This document shows, piece after piece, positions 18,913 to 30,105 of a stretch of 64,000 bases of DNA. Numbering within the stretch: position 1 is the stretch's first letter; each line of letters opens with the position of its first letter. The stretch is from Planctomycetota bacterium (lineage in GTDB: Bacteria > Planctomycetota > JAMOSO01), in contig JAMOSO010000003.1 of NCBI GenBank assembly GCA_027063065.1, positions 12,481 to 76,480 on the forward strand. The letters run 5' to 3'. Under the pieces are notes generated by a model, which was given only the letters and a program-made list of their open reading frames with translations, ran no database searches and was not told the origin of the DNA. Position numbers and translations under genes: made by a program.

Positions 18913-19548
18913 ATGCTTTCCGCCACAATACCACGCATGCAAAGCATTCACACTTCATCAATTGAACAACTAATAGAACAGTTTCAGACTCTACCAGGGG
19001 TTGGCAAACGTAGTGCAGAAAGGTTTGCTTACCACATTTTAAAGACCCCAACCAATGATGCTATGAATATGGCCAGAGCCATCAGAGATGTAAAACAAAA
19101 TATTCGCAATTGCAACTGTTGTTTTAATATTACTGAAGATGATTTATGCACCATCTGTAATAGTTCTAAACGTAACCAACGCCAATTATGCGTTGTGGAA
19201 TTTCCAAAAGATCTATTTAGCATCGAAAAATCTGGACTATACAACGGCGTATACCATGTACTGTTAGGAAAACTATCCCCCCTTGATCATATTGGCCCTG
19301 AACGATTAAAAATTGCTGAATTATTTCAAAGATTAAAGCAAAATGAATTTGACGAAATAATCTTAGCTACAAACCCAACTGTGGAGGGGGATGCAACTAG
19401 CTTATATATAATAAAAAAAATAAAGGAACTAAACATCAGCACCCATATCAGTAGGTTAGCACGAGGTATTCCTGCAGGCGCAGAAATCGAATTTGCATCA
19501 AAAGCTATGCTAAGCGATGCTCTTTCCAAAAGACAAGGTATCAATTAA
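18913..19548 (+). CDS. recR: Recombination protein RecR
   Basis: A 211-residue RecR (family about 200). It has the helix-hairpin-helix 'LPGVGKRSAERFAYHIL', a four-cysteine zinc finger (CNCC...CTIC, about residues 64-81), and a Toprim domain beginning 'LCVVEFPKDLFSIE'. RecR works with RecO and RecF to load RecA at gaps. No ribosome binding site is clear before the ATG at 18913; the ATG at 18937 (MQSIHTSS) would give 203 residues, closer to the family. Its stop overlaps the rpoN start by one base. Confidence 0.95.
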   Translation: MLSATIPRMQSIHTSSIEQLIEQFQTLPGVGKRSAERFAYHILKTPTNDAMNMARAIRDVKQNIRNCNCCFNITEDDLCTICNSSKRNQRQLCVVEFPKDLFSIEKSGLYNGVYHVLLGKLSPLDHIGPERLKIAELFQRLKQNEFDEIILATNPTVEGDATSLYIIKKIKELNISTHISRLARGIPAGAEIEFASKAMLSDALSKRQGIN

Positions 19549-21014
19549 TGCAATTACAAACAAATCTTAATCTAAAATTGCAACAAACTCTTAAAATAAC
19601 ACCTAGAATGTTGCAGTCTATTGAAATTTTACAATTACCTATCACTAAATTAGAAGAATACATCAATAATGAACTTGTCTCAAATCCCGCATTAGAAATC
19701 ACTGAAAACTCCACTGAAATAAAACAAAACCTACAAGAAGATAAAGAAAAATCGCTTAGAAAAGATGAAGGTGACTTCAGTGCCGTAGATGAATTAAGCA
19801 AGGATGATATGTGGGACGACGCTTTCGACACTCCCAAAGGACCTAAATCATCAAACGAAGAATATGGCAAAATGGAAGCAATTGAAAATACAGCCGAAAT
19901 TAAAGAAACACTAAAAGATTATCTAACCGAGCAAATGCAATTTTTAGATCTAAGCCCAGAAGAAAAAAAAACACTTGAGTTTTTAATAGAAAATATTGAA
20001 GACAGTGGTTATATAGGCACTAACTACGAAGAATTAAAAAAGATTGCTCCAGTCAAGGTAGACAATGATATTTGGGAAGCTATGGTTAGAACCTTAAAAG
20101 AAATGGATCCACCTGGTGTCGGAGCTCAAAATCTACAAGAAACCCTATTACTACAACTATATTTTAATGGCGGCGACAATCGTATCGAAGAAATGTTAAT
20201 AAAAGAACACCTGGACGACATTCTACACAACCGCATACCACAAATAGCAAAAGCCACTAAGATGAGCCAGGCAGAAATTGTCGCATCTGTTGAAGCCATT
20301 GCAACTTTAAAACCAAAACCAGGAATTTACTTTACACCTAGCGAAACAAACAACCAAGCTATACCTGATGTTATCGTTAGTCTAATAGAAGGCGATGATG
20401 GCACACGACATTATGTAGTTAGCTTGCGAGAAGAAACTTTGCCAAATATAAGAATAAATGATTACTACGCATCTGTATTACCCACCATAAAAGAGAACAA
20501 AAAAGATTTTAACTACCTAAAAGAAAAAATAGATTCTGGCCAAAATTTAATATCTGCTCTCGAACAACGCCGCGATACTATTAAAAAAATTGCCACTTAT
20601 ATTGTACAAGAACAACAAGAATTTTTAGAGCATGGCATTGAAAAATTACGCCCTATGAAGATGCAAGATGTTGCCGATGCTATTGGGCGCCACTTGGCAA
20701 CTGTAGGACGGGCCATATCTGGAAAATACATACAAACACCACGCGGTATATTACCATTTAAGTTTTTCTTCTCAGCTGGTTTAAATTCAACTGCAAAAAG
20801 CATCTCAAAGGGTAACACTACAGAATCAAATAAAGCCGTTATGCAAAAAATCAAACAATTAATAGATAGTGAAGACAAGTCAAGACCTTTAAGTGATCAA
20901 GAAATAGCTAACATACTAAAAAAACAAGGCACATCAATCGCCAGAAGAACTGTATCTAAATATCGAGAAGCTATGAATATCGCGTCGACAAGACAACGCA
21001 AAGTCTATAAATAA
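19548..21014 (+). CDS. rpoN: RNA polymerase sigma-54 factor RpoN
   Basis: A 488-residue sigma-54. The Gln/Leu-rich activator-interaction region I begins 'MQLQTNLNLKLQQTLKITPR'. An acidic region II follows, then the core-binding and helix-turn-helix domains ('MQDVADAIGRHLATVGRAIS'), and the RpoN box 'ARRTVSKYREA' near the C-terminus. It directs RNA polymerase to -24/-12 promoters with an enhancer-binding ATPase. It overlaps recR by one base and is followed by comF. The nearby pilin gene has a partial sigma-54 site. Confidence 0.97.
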   Translation: MQLQTNLNLKLQQTLKITPRMLQSIEILQLPITKLEEYINNELVSNPALEITENSTEIKQNLQEDKEKSLRKDEGDFSAVDELSKDDMWDDAFDTPKGPKSSNEEYGKMEAIENTAEIKETLKDYLTEQMQFLDLSPEEKKTLEFLIENIEDSGYIGTNYEELKKIAPVKVDNDIWEAMVRTLKEMDPPGVGAQNLQETLLLQLYFNGGDNRIEEMLIKEHLDDILHNRIPQIAKATKMSQAEIVASVEAIATLKPKPGIYFTPSETNNQAIPDVIVSLIEGDDGTRHYVVSLREETLPNIRINDYYASVLPTIKENKKDFNYLKEKIDSGQNLISALEQRRDTIKKIATYIVQEQQEFLEHGIEKLRPMKMQDVADAIGRHLATVGRAISGKYIQTPRGILPFKFFFSAGLNSTAKSISKGNTTESNKAVMQKIKQLIDSEDKSRPLSDQEIANILKKQGTSIARRTVSKYREAMNIASTRQRKVYK

Positions 21015-21022
21015 ACATTAAA

Positions 21023-21715
21023 ATGCATTATTACCTGAAATGGTTGCAAAATAAAACATTAAACATCCTATTTCCTAACACCTGCTTAAACTGTCATGCA
21101 TACTGCCATTCAACCGTATGCAACAACTGTCAAAAGCTATTTTTTTCTAAGCAATCTAATGTATGTAAACGCTGTGGAATGTTTATTCAGACACAGCTTA
21201 CCACCAAAAAATGTTTTAACTGTTTAAATAGACCTGTTTTATACACTCAAGCCCCTCTACTACATGACGGAGCCGTATCTAAAGCTATATCAGATTTTAA
21301 ATATAATAAAAAAATAAAATGGGGTGATTTTTTTGCGTATATATTATATCGTGATTGTAAGACATACATCGAAAACTTTGATATTATTTGCCCAGTACCA
21401 TTACACAAATCTAGATTACGTCAACGAGGATTTAATCAAAGTGAAGAAATCGCAATTACATTAAGCAAATTAAGTGGCAAACCTATTGAACATTTATTAA
21501 TACGTGCAGATAAAACCCATTCCCAAAAAGGATTGGGACGCAAAGATAGACTTTTAAATCTAAAAAATATATTTAGACCTAAATCTGATGCAAACCATCA
21601 AAATATTTTGTTGCTAGATGATGTAACTACTACAGGCTCAACTCTTTACGAATGTTCAAAAAGTATTAAAAACCCTGGTAAAATAGGTGGGATTTCTGTC
21701 AGCAGAAGAATATAA
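21023..21715 (+). CDS. comF: ComF family phosphoribosyltransferase-like protein
   Basis: A 230-residue ComF/GntX family protein. Two CxxC zinc-binding pairs lie in the first 75 residues (CLNC, CNNC, CKRC, CFNC). The C-terminal part is a type I phosphoribosyltransferase fold with the PRPP motif LLLDDVTTTGST. Family members are needed for DNA uptake in competent bacteria. With a type IV pilin nearby, a competence role is possible but inferred. It starts 8 bases after rpoN with no clear ribosome binding site. Confidence 0.9.
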   Translation: MHYYLKWLQNKTLNILFPNTCLNCHAYCHSTVCNNCQKLFFSKQSNVCKRCGMFIQTQLTTKKCFNCLNRPVLYTQAPLLHDGAVSKAISDFKYNKKIKWGDFFAYILYRDCKTYIENFDIICPVPLHKSRLRQRGFNQSEEIAITLSKLSGKPIEHLLIRADKTHSQKGLGRKDRLLNLKNIFRPKSDANHQNILLLDDVTTTGSTLYECSKSIKNPGKIGGISVSRRI

Positions 21716-21767
21716 ATAAAAAATTATAAATATTTCAATCTTTAAATTTTGTAATATGTCAAAAAAC

Positions 21768-21795
21768 TTGAACTACAAATTTTGCATCTTATAAT
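21768..21795 (+). promoter_or_regulatory. Predicted sigma-70 promoter of purF
   Basis: TTGAAC (21768-21773), 16 bases, then a perfect TATAAT (21790-21795). The purF ATG follows about 28 bases later with AAGGA in between. The 16-base spacing is the same as in other predicted promoters of this window. Confidence 0.65.
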
Positions 21796-21823
21796 ATTGT
21801 TTCCTTCAAATTATAAGGATAAT

Positions 21824-23734
21824 ATGAGCGATCCAATTAAACATGAATGCGGTATCGGAATGATCCGCCTACTAAAACCCCTAGACTATTTTATTGAAAA
21901 ATATGGTACACCCTTATGGGGATTAAATAAACTATATCTATTAATGGAAAAACAACACAATCGAGGCCAAGATGCTTTTGGAATTGGGTGTGTAAAATTG
22001 AATATGCCTGTGGGCAATTCATTTATGATGCGCGAACGTTCTGTCGCAAACAACCCCATTGAAGATGCGTTTAAAAATATATCTACAGAATACAACAGCC
22101 TAAAACAAGCTGGAAAATTTAAGCAAAACACAGGATTTAGCTACAAAGAAAATTTTGCCTTTGCGGGAGAACTCTATCTAGGCCATTTAAGATATGGCAC
22201 ACATGGCGAAAACAGTATTCACGTTGCCCATCCAGTTGTTAGACGCAACAATTGGATAACTAAAAATATTATGTTAGCTGGTAATTTCAACATGACTAAC
22301 ACTCCTGCGTTAATCAAACGTCTAATGGAATTTGGACAACATCCAACGCGCAATACTGATACCATGACCATCTTAGAACAAATAGGTTACTGTGTTGATG
22401 AGGCCTATGACAAATTAAGAAGAGAACTACAAAGCGATAGCTTAAACGGCTTAGAGCTAACAGAAGAAATATCCAACCAAATTAATCTTTTAAACATTTT
22501 AAAAGACGCAAGCAAACAATGGGATGGCGGATATGTATTTGGAGGCTTCACCGGCAGTGGCGATTCTTTTGTAATGCGCGACCCTAACGGTATACGACCA
22601 TGCTCTTATATCCAAACAGATGAATATGTTGCAATAGCAAGTGAACGCGTTGCTTTAATGACTGCATTCGATAGCGATATCGATTCTGTACAAAATCTAC
22701 CACCAGGACATGCCATTACTATAAATCGTAAAGGTAAAATGCAAATAGATCAAGTTATGCAACCTCGCACAAAAGCTCACTGTTCGTTTGAACGCATATA
22801 TTTTTCTAGACCTAACGACCCTGAAATATATACTGAACGCAAAAAATTAGGACAAGCTATTGTTCCGCAAATATTAAAAAGTATCAATAATGACTTAGAA
22901 AATGCCGTGTTTGGATTTATCCCTAATTCTGCAGAAATAGCATATTTAGGAATGATCGAAGCATTAGAAGATAAGTGCAAAGAAATTACCAAAAATAAAA
23001 TTTTAGAGGCGCAAAAACAAGGCGAACTTACTCCCGAACAAATTGATAAATTTTTATCATTAAAACCACGAGCTGAAAAAGTTGCCATTAAAGACGTTAA
23101 AATGCGTACGTTTATTTCTCAAAGTGATGGACGTAAAGACTTGGTTAGTCACGTATATGATATAACCTATGGCATTATTAAGCCAACAGACACCTTAATA
23201 TGTATTGATGATTCAATAGTACGCGGTACAACTATGCGGGAATCAATTTTAAGAATATTAAGTCGACTAAACCCTAAAAAAATTATTATTATTTCTTCTG
23301 CTCCACAAATCAGATATCCAGATTGTTATGGTATTGATATGTCAAGAATGACAGAATTTATTGCTTTTGAAGCTACTATTGCCCTATTACAAGAAAACAA
23401 CCAAAGCGCATTAATAGATGAAGTATATAAACTGTGTGTTGAGCAGGCTCAACTACCAGATAACAAACTGCACAATTATGTTAGCAGGCTTTATAAAGAG
23501 TTTAGTCCTCAAACAGTATCAGATAAAATCACTGAAATGCTAACTCCAACAAATATCAATTGGAAAGGCTCTATTGAAATTATTTATCAAAGCATCGAAG
23601 GCTTACACAAAGCTATACCAGAACATTCTGGCGACTGGTATTTTACTGGTAATTATCCTACACCAGGAGGTTATCGAGTACTTAATACTGCTTTTATAAA
23701 TTATTACGAAAAAAACGATAAACGTTCATATTAG
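21824..23734 (+). CDS. purF: Amidophosphoribosyltransferase, long form
   Basis: A 636-residue PurF, first committed enzyme of purine synthesis (PRPP plus glutamine to phosphoribosylamine). The start is the ATG at 21824 because AAGGA lies 5 bases upstream. The protein then has an 8-residue propeptide before the catalytic Cys (MSDPIKHE-C9GIG). The PRPP site 'LICIDDSIVRGTTMRESI' is intact. At about 630 residues, with 'YGLNKLYLLMEKQHNRGQ'-type sequence, it resembles the long PurF known in Bacteroidota; E. coli PurF has about 505. It is a single gene between its own promoter and a terminator. Confidence 0.95.
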   Translation: MSDPIKHECGIGMIRLLKPLDYFIEKYGTPLWGLNKLYLLMEKQHNRGQDAFGIGCVKLNMPVGNSFMMRERSVANNPIEDAFKNISTEYNSLKQAGKFKQNTGFSYKENFAFAGELYLGHLRYGTHGENSIHVAHPVVRRNNWITKNIMLAGNFNMTNTPALIKRLMEFGQHPTRNTDTMTILEQIGYCVDEAYDKLRRELQSDSLNGLELTEEISNQINLLNILKDASKQWDGGYVFGGFTGSGDSFVMRDPNGIRPCSYIQTDEYVAIASERVALMTAFDSDIDSVQNLPPGHAITINRKGKMQIDQVMQPRTKAHCSFERIYFSRPNDPEIYTERKKLGQAIVPQILKSINNDLENAVFGFIPNSAEIAYLGMIEALEDKCKEITKNKILEAQKQGELTPEQIDKFLSLKPRAEKVAIKDVKMRTFISQSDGRKDLVSHVYDITYGIIKPTDTLICIDDSIVRGTTMRESILRILSRLNPKKIIIISSAPQIRYPDCYGIDMSRMTEFIAFEATIALLQENNQSALIDEVYKLCVEQAQLPDNKLHNYVSRLYKEFSPQTVSDKITEMLTPTNINWKGSIEIIYQSIEGLHKAIPEHSGDWYFTGNYPTPGGYRVLNTAFINYYEKNDKRSY

Positions 23735-23736
23735 AT

Positions 23737-23765
23737 AATTATGGGGCTATAAATGCCCCATAATT
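23737..23765. terminator. Bidirectional terminator between purF and the Dabb gene
   Basis: Perfect 11-bp inverted repeat AATTATGGGGC / GCCCCATAATT around a 7-base loop, exactly filling the gap between two converging genes. It should serve both strands, though neither T tract is long. Confidence 0.78.
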
Positions 23766-23766
23766 A

Positions 23767-24060
23767 TTAATCAGCATCATAAATCAATACTTTATTCCAA
23801 AAAGTATTAAACTTATTTAAAAAATCTTTATGTAATGGATGCACTTGATAAGCATCATGAGCAACCATATCTGCAAAAATTACTGTTAAACAAAAAGAAT
23901 AACTACGATCTATAGCTGGCCTATCTGTTATAGCAGGAGTACCAATAAAACAAGACTCAGAATCTATTAATTTTAATGACTCTAAACCAGACTTAAAATT
24001 TTGTAACTGAGACTCAGATAAGTCTTCTTTTAACCAAAATAAAACATTATGTACTAACAT
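23767..24060 (-). CDS. Dabb (stress-responsive alpha/beta barrel) protein
   Basis: A 97-residue protein of the Dabb family, small dimeric ferredoxin-like barrels. It begins 'MLVHNVLFWLKEDLSESQ' and contains 'AYQVHPLHKDFLNKF', both typical: an H-x-VlFwlk start and a YxxHPxHxxF motif. Its biochemical role is unknown in most bacteria. It is the last gene of the pyrG-carB-carA operon and starts 2 bases after carA, so it is probably cotranscribed with pyrimidine genes. Confidence 0.85.
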   Translation of the reverse strand: MLVHNVLFWLKEDLSESQLQNFKSGLESLKLIDSESCFIGTPAITDRPAIDRSYSFCLTVIFADMVAHDAYQVHPLHKDFLNKFNTFWNKVLIYDAD

Positions 24061-24062
24061 AA

Positions 24063-25166
24063 TTAAACCTTCTTAAAATCATTCATCATATTAGTAAATT
24101 CATCGAACAAATAAGCAGAATCATGTGGACCTGGCGAAGATTCAGGGTGATATTGCACTGAAAATGCCGGCACATTTTTACAACGTATGCCCTCTAAAGT
24201 ATTGTCATTTAAATTGACATGGGTCAACTCTACCTTATTTTTGTCTAACGCTTCTAGATTAACACAAAAACCATGATTTTGAGAAGTTATTTCAACTTTT
24301 TTAGTCTTTAAATTTTGAACTGGCTGATTACCACCTCTATGTCCAAACTTTAACTTATAAGCGCTACCACCCATCGCTAAAGATAGCAATTGATGCCCTA
24401 AACAAATACCAAAGACTGGGATTTTACCTAACAATTCTTTAATAGTAACAATAGCATAGGTTAATGGCTCAGGGTCACCTGGTCCATTAGATAAAAAGAC
24501 ACCATCAAAACCACCATCTAAAATAGTTTGTGCATTAGTATCAGCAGGAAAAATTGTCACATTACATCCAGCAGCATCTAACATACGCAAAATATTAGTC
24601 TTAATACCAAAATCAAAGGCTGCAACTTTAAACTCTTTATCTTGCGAGTGATTTCCAAATGGTTGGGCAGTTTTGATAGAAATATCTTTGACTATATCAC
24701 GACCTTCTAAGCCTGGATATTTAGCTAATTCATTTTTTAGATTATCTATAGATAACAATTGTTCATCACCCGAGGCAATAATCGCACGCATAGCACCCTT
24801 ATCGCGAATATGTCGAGTCAAGGCTCTAGTATCAATACTATCAATACCTATAATATTATTATCTTTTAAATATTTGCCCAAAGTTTGTTGAGATTGAAAA
24901 TTACTTGGATAATCACAATACTCTCTTACAACAAAACCAGAAGCAAAAATGCCACGACTTTCTATATCACCTTCATTAATACCATAATTACCTATCAGAG
25001 GATAAGTCATTGTAATAATTTGCTCATTATAAGAAGGGTCTGTTAAAATTTCTTGGTAACCCGTCATTGAGGTATTAAAAACGGCTTCACCACATTTAAA
25101 TCCCTCTGCGCCAAAACCGCGACCATGAAATACAGTGCCATCTTCTAGTAGTAATACAGCTTTCAT
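24063..25166 (-). CDS. carA: Carbamoyl-phosphate synthase small subunit
   Basis: A 367-residue CarA. The N-terminal CPSase small domain begins '[20 protein letters not shown]'. The C-terminal class I glutamine amidotransferase has the nucleophile in 'VFGICLGHQLL' and the His/Glu pair in 'YHPESSPGPHD'. It passes ammonia to CarB to make carbamoyl phosphate for pyrimidines and arginine. Its ATG overlaps the carB stop (TAATG). Confidence 0.97.
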   Translation of the reverse strand: MKAVLLLEDGTVFHGRGFGAEGFKCGEAVFNTSMTGYQEILTDPSYNEQIITMTYPLIGNYGINEGDIESRGIFASGFVVREYCDYPSNFQSQQTLGKYLKDNNIIGIDSIDTRALTRHIRDKGAMRAIIASGDEQLLSIDNLKNELAKYPGLEGRDIVKDISIKTAQPFGNHSQDKEFKVAAFDFGIKTNILRMLDAAGCNVTIFPADTNAQTILDGGFDGVFLSNGPGDPEPLTYAIVTIKELLGKIPVFGICLGHQLLSLAMGGSAYKLKFGHRGGNQPVQNLKTKKVEITSQNHGFCVNLEALDKNKVELTHVNLNDNTLEGIRCKNVPAFSVQYHPESSPGPHDSAYLFDEFTNMMNDFKKV

Positions 25167-28100
25167 TATTTTGAGCTCCTGTTATATAGTTGCAGAGGCT
25201 TTACTGACATCCCCTGAGTTTGTAAACTTTGCATAGCTTTCACCATGGCCTTAGCCGCTTCAAAAGTAGTTACGTAAGGTACTCCATTATCCAAAGCAGA
25301 TCGACGTATAGAAAACGAATCCTTAATAGCCTTTGCGCCAACAGTGGTATTAATGACAAAATCAATGTCCCCATTAATAATTTTATCCACAACATTTGGT
25401 CTACCATCTGCAACTTTTTTAACATAATCAACCGGCACACCAATACCGCGAATAGCGTCACAAGTGCCACCTGTTGCCACTAATTTATAGCCCATTTTGT
25501 GTAGAGGCATAGCCACTTCCATAGCTGATTTCTTGTCTAAATCTTTAATGGATATAAACACCGTACCTTTTTCTGGAGGCAATTTAGATCCAGCTGCTAT
25601 TTGACTCTTAGCAAATGCAATTCCAAAATCTGTAGATAAACCCATAACTTCACCAGTAGATAACATCTCTGGCCCTAAGGTTGTATCGACACCAGGAAAT
25701 TTAATAAAAGGAAAAACTGCTTCCTTAACAGCAATGTGCTTAGGAATGACTTCTTTTGTAAAGTTTAGCTCTTTTAATGTTTTGCCTGCCATAATTTTGG
25801 CTGCTATTTTAGCTAACGGCACTCCTATCACCTTAGACACAAAAGGTACTGTTCGTGATGCTCTAGGATTTACTTCGATAATATAAACCTCGCCATCTAA
25901 CACAGCATATTGAATATTTATTAATCCTAAAACTTTTAATTCCATAGCTAATAATTTAGTTTGGCGCTTCACTTCTTTTAAAATATCATCGCTTAAAGTT
26001 ACAGGAGGCAACGAACAAGCCGAATCCCCAGAATGAATCCCCGCCTCTTCAATATGCTCTAACACGCCACCAATTACAACTTCATGACCATCACAAACAG
26101 CATCTACATCTAATTCTGTTGCACCAGCTAAAAATTTATCTATTAAAACTGGATGATCAGGAGATGCTTCAATTGCTTGAGCAACGCATCTTTCTAAATT
26201 GGCATCATCATAAACTACATTCATTGCACGACCACCCAACACAAAAGATGGTCTAACCAACACTGGATAACCTATTTTTTTTGCCATAGATAATGCACCC
26301 GCAAAATCCATAGTTGTCCCACTATATGGTTGCTGTAACTCTAACTTATTAAGTAAAAGCCTAAAACGCTCTCTATCTTCTGCTCTGTCTATAGAATCAG
26401 GACTTGTGCCAATTATTGTAACCCCTGCCTCTTCCAAAGCCTGAGCCAATTTTAATGGCGTTTGACCACCAAACTGTACTATAACACCATCTGGCTTTTC
26501 TTTATCAATAATACTCATGACGTCTTCAAAAGCTAATGGCTCAAAATAAAGCTTATCTGAAGTATCATAGTCAGTTGAAACTGTTTCTGGATTACAATTT
26601 ACCATAATACTTTCAACGTCAATTTCTTCCATAGCAAATGACGCATGAACACAACAATAATCAAATTCTATACCTTGTCCAATACGATTAGGACCACCAC
26701 CAAGAATCATAATTTTACGTCTATCTGTACGCTCCGCTTCGCATTCTTGATCATAACTTGAATATAGATATGGCGTAAAAGCTTCAAATTCTCCAGCGCA
26801 TGTATCCACACGCTTAAAAGATGCAATAATACCCATAGATTTGCGTTTAGCCCTAAAATCTGATTCGGTCATATTGGCTAATTTTGCCAGATAAGAATCT
26901 GCAAAACCATATTGCTTTGCTTTGCGCATCAAATCCACATCAATATTATCAATATTTTTTATTAGCTCTGCTTCCATTTGCACAATTTCACGCAAATTGT
27001 GCAAGTACCATGGATCTATAGCGCTTAATTGATAAATCTTAGCAACGCTAATACCACGTCTTAACGCCTCGGCCACATACCATAAACGATCCCATAAATG
27101 CTGACGTAATTTTTCCATTAAATCAACATCTGTTATATTTGCATCGATATATTGGTTTGACAAAGAATCTCTGCCAATTTCTAAAGAACGTATGGCTTTA
27201 TTAAATGCTTCTTTAAAAGTACGACCTATACTCATAGCCTCTCCAACAGAACGCATCTGAATGCCTAAAGTAGGATCGGTATTAGGAAATTTTTCAAACG
27301 TGAAGCGTGGCCATTTAACTACACAATAATCGATAGATGGCTCGAAACACGCATAAGTTTTACGAGTTATATCATTTGGGATTTCATCAAGGGTATACCC
27401 AATAGCTAATTTAGTTGCAATTTTTGCAATAGGAAAACCCGTAGCTTTAGATGCAAGAGCCGAAGAACGACTTACGCGAGGATTCATTTCGATAACAATG
27501 ACTCGACCAGTTTTTGGGCAAACAGCAAATTGTACATTAGAACCGCCTGTCTCTACACCTACTAAACGCATAATATCAATAGAAGCATCACGCAATACTT
27601 GATATTCCTTATCCGTCAAAGTCTGTGCAGGTGCAACAGTAACAGAATCACCTGTATGAATACCCATAGGATCTAAATTCTCAATTGGACAAACAATTAC
27701 AACATTATCCGCTTTATCGCGCATAACTTCTAATTCATATTCTTTCCAACCGAGGATAGACTCTTCTATTAAGACCTCACTCATTGGAGAAAGACTTAAA
27801 CCCCATTCAACAAAACGCTCGTATTCATCATTATTGTAAGCGATATTCCCTCCACTGCCTCCCAAAGTAAACGAAGGGCGAATAATAGCAGGAAAACCCA
27901 CCTCATCACGGGCTTTAACTGCGTCATCCATATTATGAGCAATAAATGATTTAGCCACTCCCAAACCAGCTTTTTCTACGATAGCTTTAAACTGCTCTCT
28001 ATTTTCAGCGCGTTCGATAGTCTCACGATCTGCGCCTATCATACGCACGCCATATTTTTCAAAAACACCATTTTCTGCTAAAGTCAATGCAGTATTTAAC

Positions 28101-28384
28101 GCAGTTTGACCACCTAAAGTAGGCAAAACAGCATCTGGTCGCTCTTCTATTATAACCTTTTCAACCATTTCAGGAGTAATAGGTTCAATATATGTACGAT
28201 CCGCCATATCCGGATCTGTCATTATGGTTGCAGGATTTGAATTAATAAGAACTACCTTAATTCCTTCCTCCATTAACACTTTACAGGCTTGAGCTCCAGA
28301 ATAGTCAAACTCACAGGCTTGTCCAATTACAATGGGGCCTGAGCCTATCACCAACACTTTTTTGATTGAATTATCTCTTGGCAC
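25166..28384 (-). CDS. carB: Carbamoyl-phosphate synthase large subunit
   Basis: A 1072-residue CarB, full length. Two homologous ATP-grasp halves are seen (first from '[20 protein letters not shown]', second from '[20 protein letters not shown]', about residue 553), followed by a C-terminal methylglyoxal-synthase-like allosteric domain ('[16 protein letters not shown]'). The start is GTG (28384-28382), overlapping the pyrG stop as TAGTG. It makes carbamoyl phosphate from bicarbonate, ATP and ammonia supplied by CarA. Confidence 0.98.
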   Translation of the reverse strand: MPRDNSIKKVLVIGSGPIVIGQACEFDYSGAQACKVLMEEGIKVVLINSNPATIMTDPDMADRTYIEPITPEMVEKVIIEERPDAVLPTLGGQTALNTALTLAENGVFEKYGVRMIGADRETIERAENREQFKAIVEKAGLGVAKSFIAHNMDDAVKARDEVGFPAIIRPSFTLGGSGGNIAYNNDEYERFVEWGLSLSPMSEVLIEESILGWKEYELEVMRDKADNVVIVCPIENLDPMGIHTGDSVTVAPAQTLTDKEYQVLRDASIDIMRLVGVETGGSNVQFAVCPKTGRVIVIEMNPRVSRSSALASKATGFPIAKIATKLAIGYTLDEIPNDITRKTYACFEPSIDYCVVKWPRFTFEKFPNTDPTLGIQMRSVGEAMSIGRTFKEAFNKAIRSLEIGRDSLSNQYIDANITDVDLMEKLRQHLWDRLWYVAEALRRGISVAKIYQLSAIDPWYLHNLREIVQMEAELIKNIDNIDVDLMRKAKQYGFADSYLAKLANMTESDFRAKRKSMGIIASFKRVDTCAGEFEAFTPYLYSSYDQECEAERTDRRKIMILGGGPNRIGQGIEFDYCCVHASFAMEEIDVESIMVNCNPETVSTDYDTSDKLYFEPLAFEDVMSIIDKEKPDGVIVQFGGQTPLKLAQALEEAGVTIIGTSPDSIDRAEDRERFRLLLNKLELQQPYSGTTMDFAGALSMAKKIGYPVLVRPSFVLGGRAMNVVYDDANLERCVAQAIEASPDHPVLIDKFLAGATELDVDAVCDGHEVVIGGVLEHIEEAGIHSGDSACSLPPVTLSDDILKEVKRQTKLLAMELKVLGLINIQYAVLDGEVYIIEVNPRASRTVPFVSKVIGVPLAKIAAKIMAGKTLKELNFTKEVIPKHIAVKEAVFPFIKFPGVDTTLGPEMLSTGEVMGLSTDFGIAFAKSQIAAGSKLPPEKGTVFISIKDLDKKSAMEVAMPLHKMGYKLVATGGTCDAIRGIGVPVDYVKKVADGRPNVVDKIINGDIDFVINTTVGAKAIKDSFSIRRSALDNGVPYVTTFEAAKAMVKAMQSLQTQGMSVKPLQLYNRSSK

Positions 28385-30039
28385 TATTTATCTCGCTTAT
28401 TTGAAAAAATAATTGCTTCTTTAACTAAATTATAAAACAGTGGAGAAGGAGTCTCCAACCGTGATGTCAACTCTGGGTGAAACTGACAGGCCATAAAATA
28501 TGGGTGACTAGGCAATTCCATTAATTGCATAATACGCAAATCACTGGCGTGACCAGAAAATACAAGTCCAGCATCTTCTATTTGTTGTATATAGTCAGGG
28601 TTTACTTCATAACGATGCCTAAAACGCTGACGTACAGAAGTAGCCCCATATAACGCATGAGCTTTTGTACCTTCTTTTATTAAGACATCTTGCCCACCCA
28701 AACGCATACTGCCACCTTTTTTAGTTACTGCTTTTTGTTCTGGCAAAATATCGATAACCGCTGTTCCAACATCTATACCATCTTCCAAAATTTCTGCAGT
28801 ATTAGCATCTTTAATACCCACTACATTGCGAGCATATTCAATAACTGCCAATTGCATACCATAACATATACCCAAAAAAGGAATATTGTTTTCTCGGCAA
28901 TAAGTTATTGTGCTAATTTTGCCCTCTATTCCGCGTGCTCCAAAACCTCCAGGAACAATCACCCCATCGACAAGCTCTAAAACTTCTGCCATTTTTTTAG
29001 GCTGGGTTTCTAAGCCATCTGTATCTAACCAAACCACATTAACTTTCACATCATTGTTAGCAGCTGAATGGGTTATGGATTCGACAACGGAAGCGTATGA
29101 ATCTTCTAACTCGGTATACTTTCCAGCAATAGCAATATCTATTGTTTTGGATGGATTTTTAATGTTTTTTAATAATACATTGACCCTATTACGCCAAGCA
29201 TTAATTTTAGGCGGTGAATATATATTTAACTTTTTATGTAAAGTTTCTACTAAACCTTCTTGCTCATATATTAATGGTATTTCATATATACATTCAACAT
29301 CAACGCCAGATATTACATCGCTTGGTTCTAAATTACAAAATAGAGCTATTTTTTCTTTAATTTTTGGAGTCAAATACTCTGAACAACGCCCTATAATTAT
29401 ATCGGGTTCTATACCAAATTGTTGCAAACTTTTTACACTCATCTGCGTTGGCTTAGACTTTTGTTCATTAACACCATTAGGCACGGGAACATAAGTCAAA
29501 TGAATGAATATAATATTTTCTGGGCCAAATTCAAATTTTAATTGGCGCACCGCCTCTATATAAAACTGATTTTCTAAATCGCCTACCGTGCCACCAATCT
29601 CCAATAAACCCAAATCTGCCTGTTCTGTCTCAAGAGTATTATATATTTTCTCTTTAATCATATCTGTAACATGAGGAATAAATTGCACTGTTTTGCCTAA
29701 ATAGTCTCCAGCGCGCTCTTTTTCTAAAATCTCTTTAAAGACCTTTCCCATGGTGATATTCCAGTCAAACTTAGTGTCGACTCCTATAAAGCGTTCATAA
29801 TGACCAAAGTCCATGTCTACCTCGCCACCGTCATCCTGTACATAAACTTCACCATGTTCCACAGGATTCATAGTACCTGGATCAGTATTGAGATAACCAT
29901 CACATTTTATTGGAACAACTTTTAAGTTAGCGGACAATAATTTGCCAATTGAGGCAGCAGCAATGCCTTTGCCCAACCCGGAGAGAACACCCCCCGTAAC
30001 AACAATTAATTTAGGGGATTTTTTCTTTTTTCTGCTCAT
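28384..30039 (-). CDS. pyrG: CTP synthase
   Basis: A 551-residue PyrG. The N-terminal synthetase domain begins '[20 protein letters not shown]' with the P-loop-like SGLGKG. The C-terminal glutamine amidotransferase has GICYGMQ (nucleophile Cys) and 'QFHPELTSR'. It converts UTP to CTP. It heads an operon with carB, carA and the Dabb gene. This links an early and the last step of pyrimidine nucleotide synthesis. Confidence 0.97.
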   Translation of the reverse strand: MSRKKKKSPKLIVVTGGVLSGLGKGIAAASIGKLLSANLKVVPIKCDGYLNTDPGTMNPVEHGEVYVQDDGGEVDMDFGHYERFIGVDTKFDWNITMGKVFKEILEKERAGDYLGKTVQFIPHVTDMIKEKIYNTLETEQADLGLLEIGGTVGDLENQFYIEAVRQLKFEFGPENIIFIHLTYVPVPNGVNEQKSKPTQMSVKSLQQFGIEPDIIIGRCSEYLTPKIKEKIALFCNLEPSDVISGVDVECIYEIPLIYEQEGLVETLHKKLNIYSPPKINAWRNRVNVLLKNIKNPSKTIDIAIAGKYTELEDSYASVVESITHSAANNDVKVNVVWLDTDGLETQPKKMAEVLELVDGVIVPGGFGARGIEGKISTITYCRENNIPFLGICYGMQLAVIEYARNVVGIKDANTAEILEDGIDVGTAVIDILPEQKAVTKKGGSMRLGGQDVLIKEGTKAHALYGATSVRQRFRHRYEVNPDYIQQIEDAGLVFSGHASDLRIMQLMELPSHPYFMACQFHPELTSRLETPSPLFYNLVKEAIIFSNKRDK

Positions 30040-30105
30040 TCAAACCTTTTAATTTAGGTGATTACAAAATTTCAGTGAGTATATCATAAGAACTTTTAAA
30101 ATCCA

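Noticed and set aside
21782-21823. Upstream in-frame start of purF adding 14 residues
   Set aside because: It would lie within the predicted -10 region and lacks a ribosome binding site; the ATG at 21824 has AAGGA and gives the expected short propeptide before the catalytic Cys.
28910-29494. 194-codon plus-strand frame opposite pyrG
   Set aside because: Complete overlap with a well-conserved enzyme gene on the other strand and no start signal; a shadow frame.
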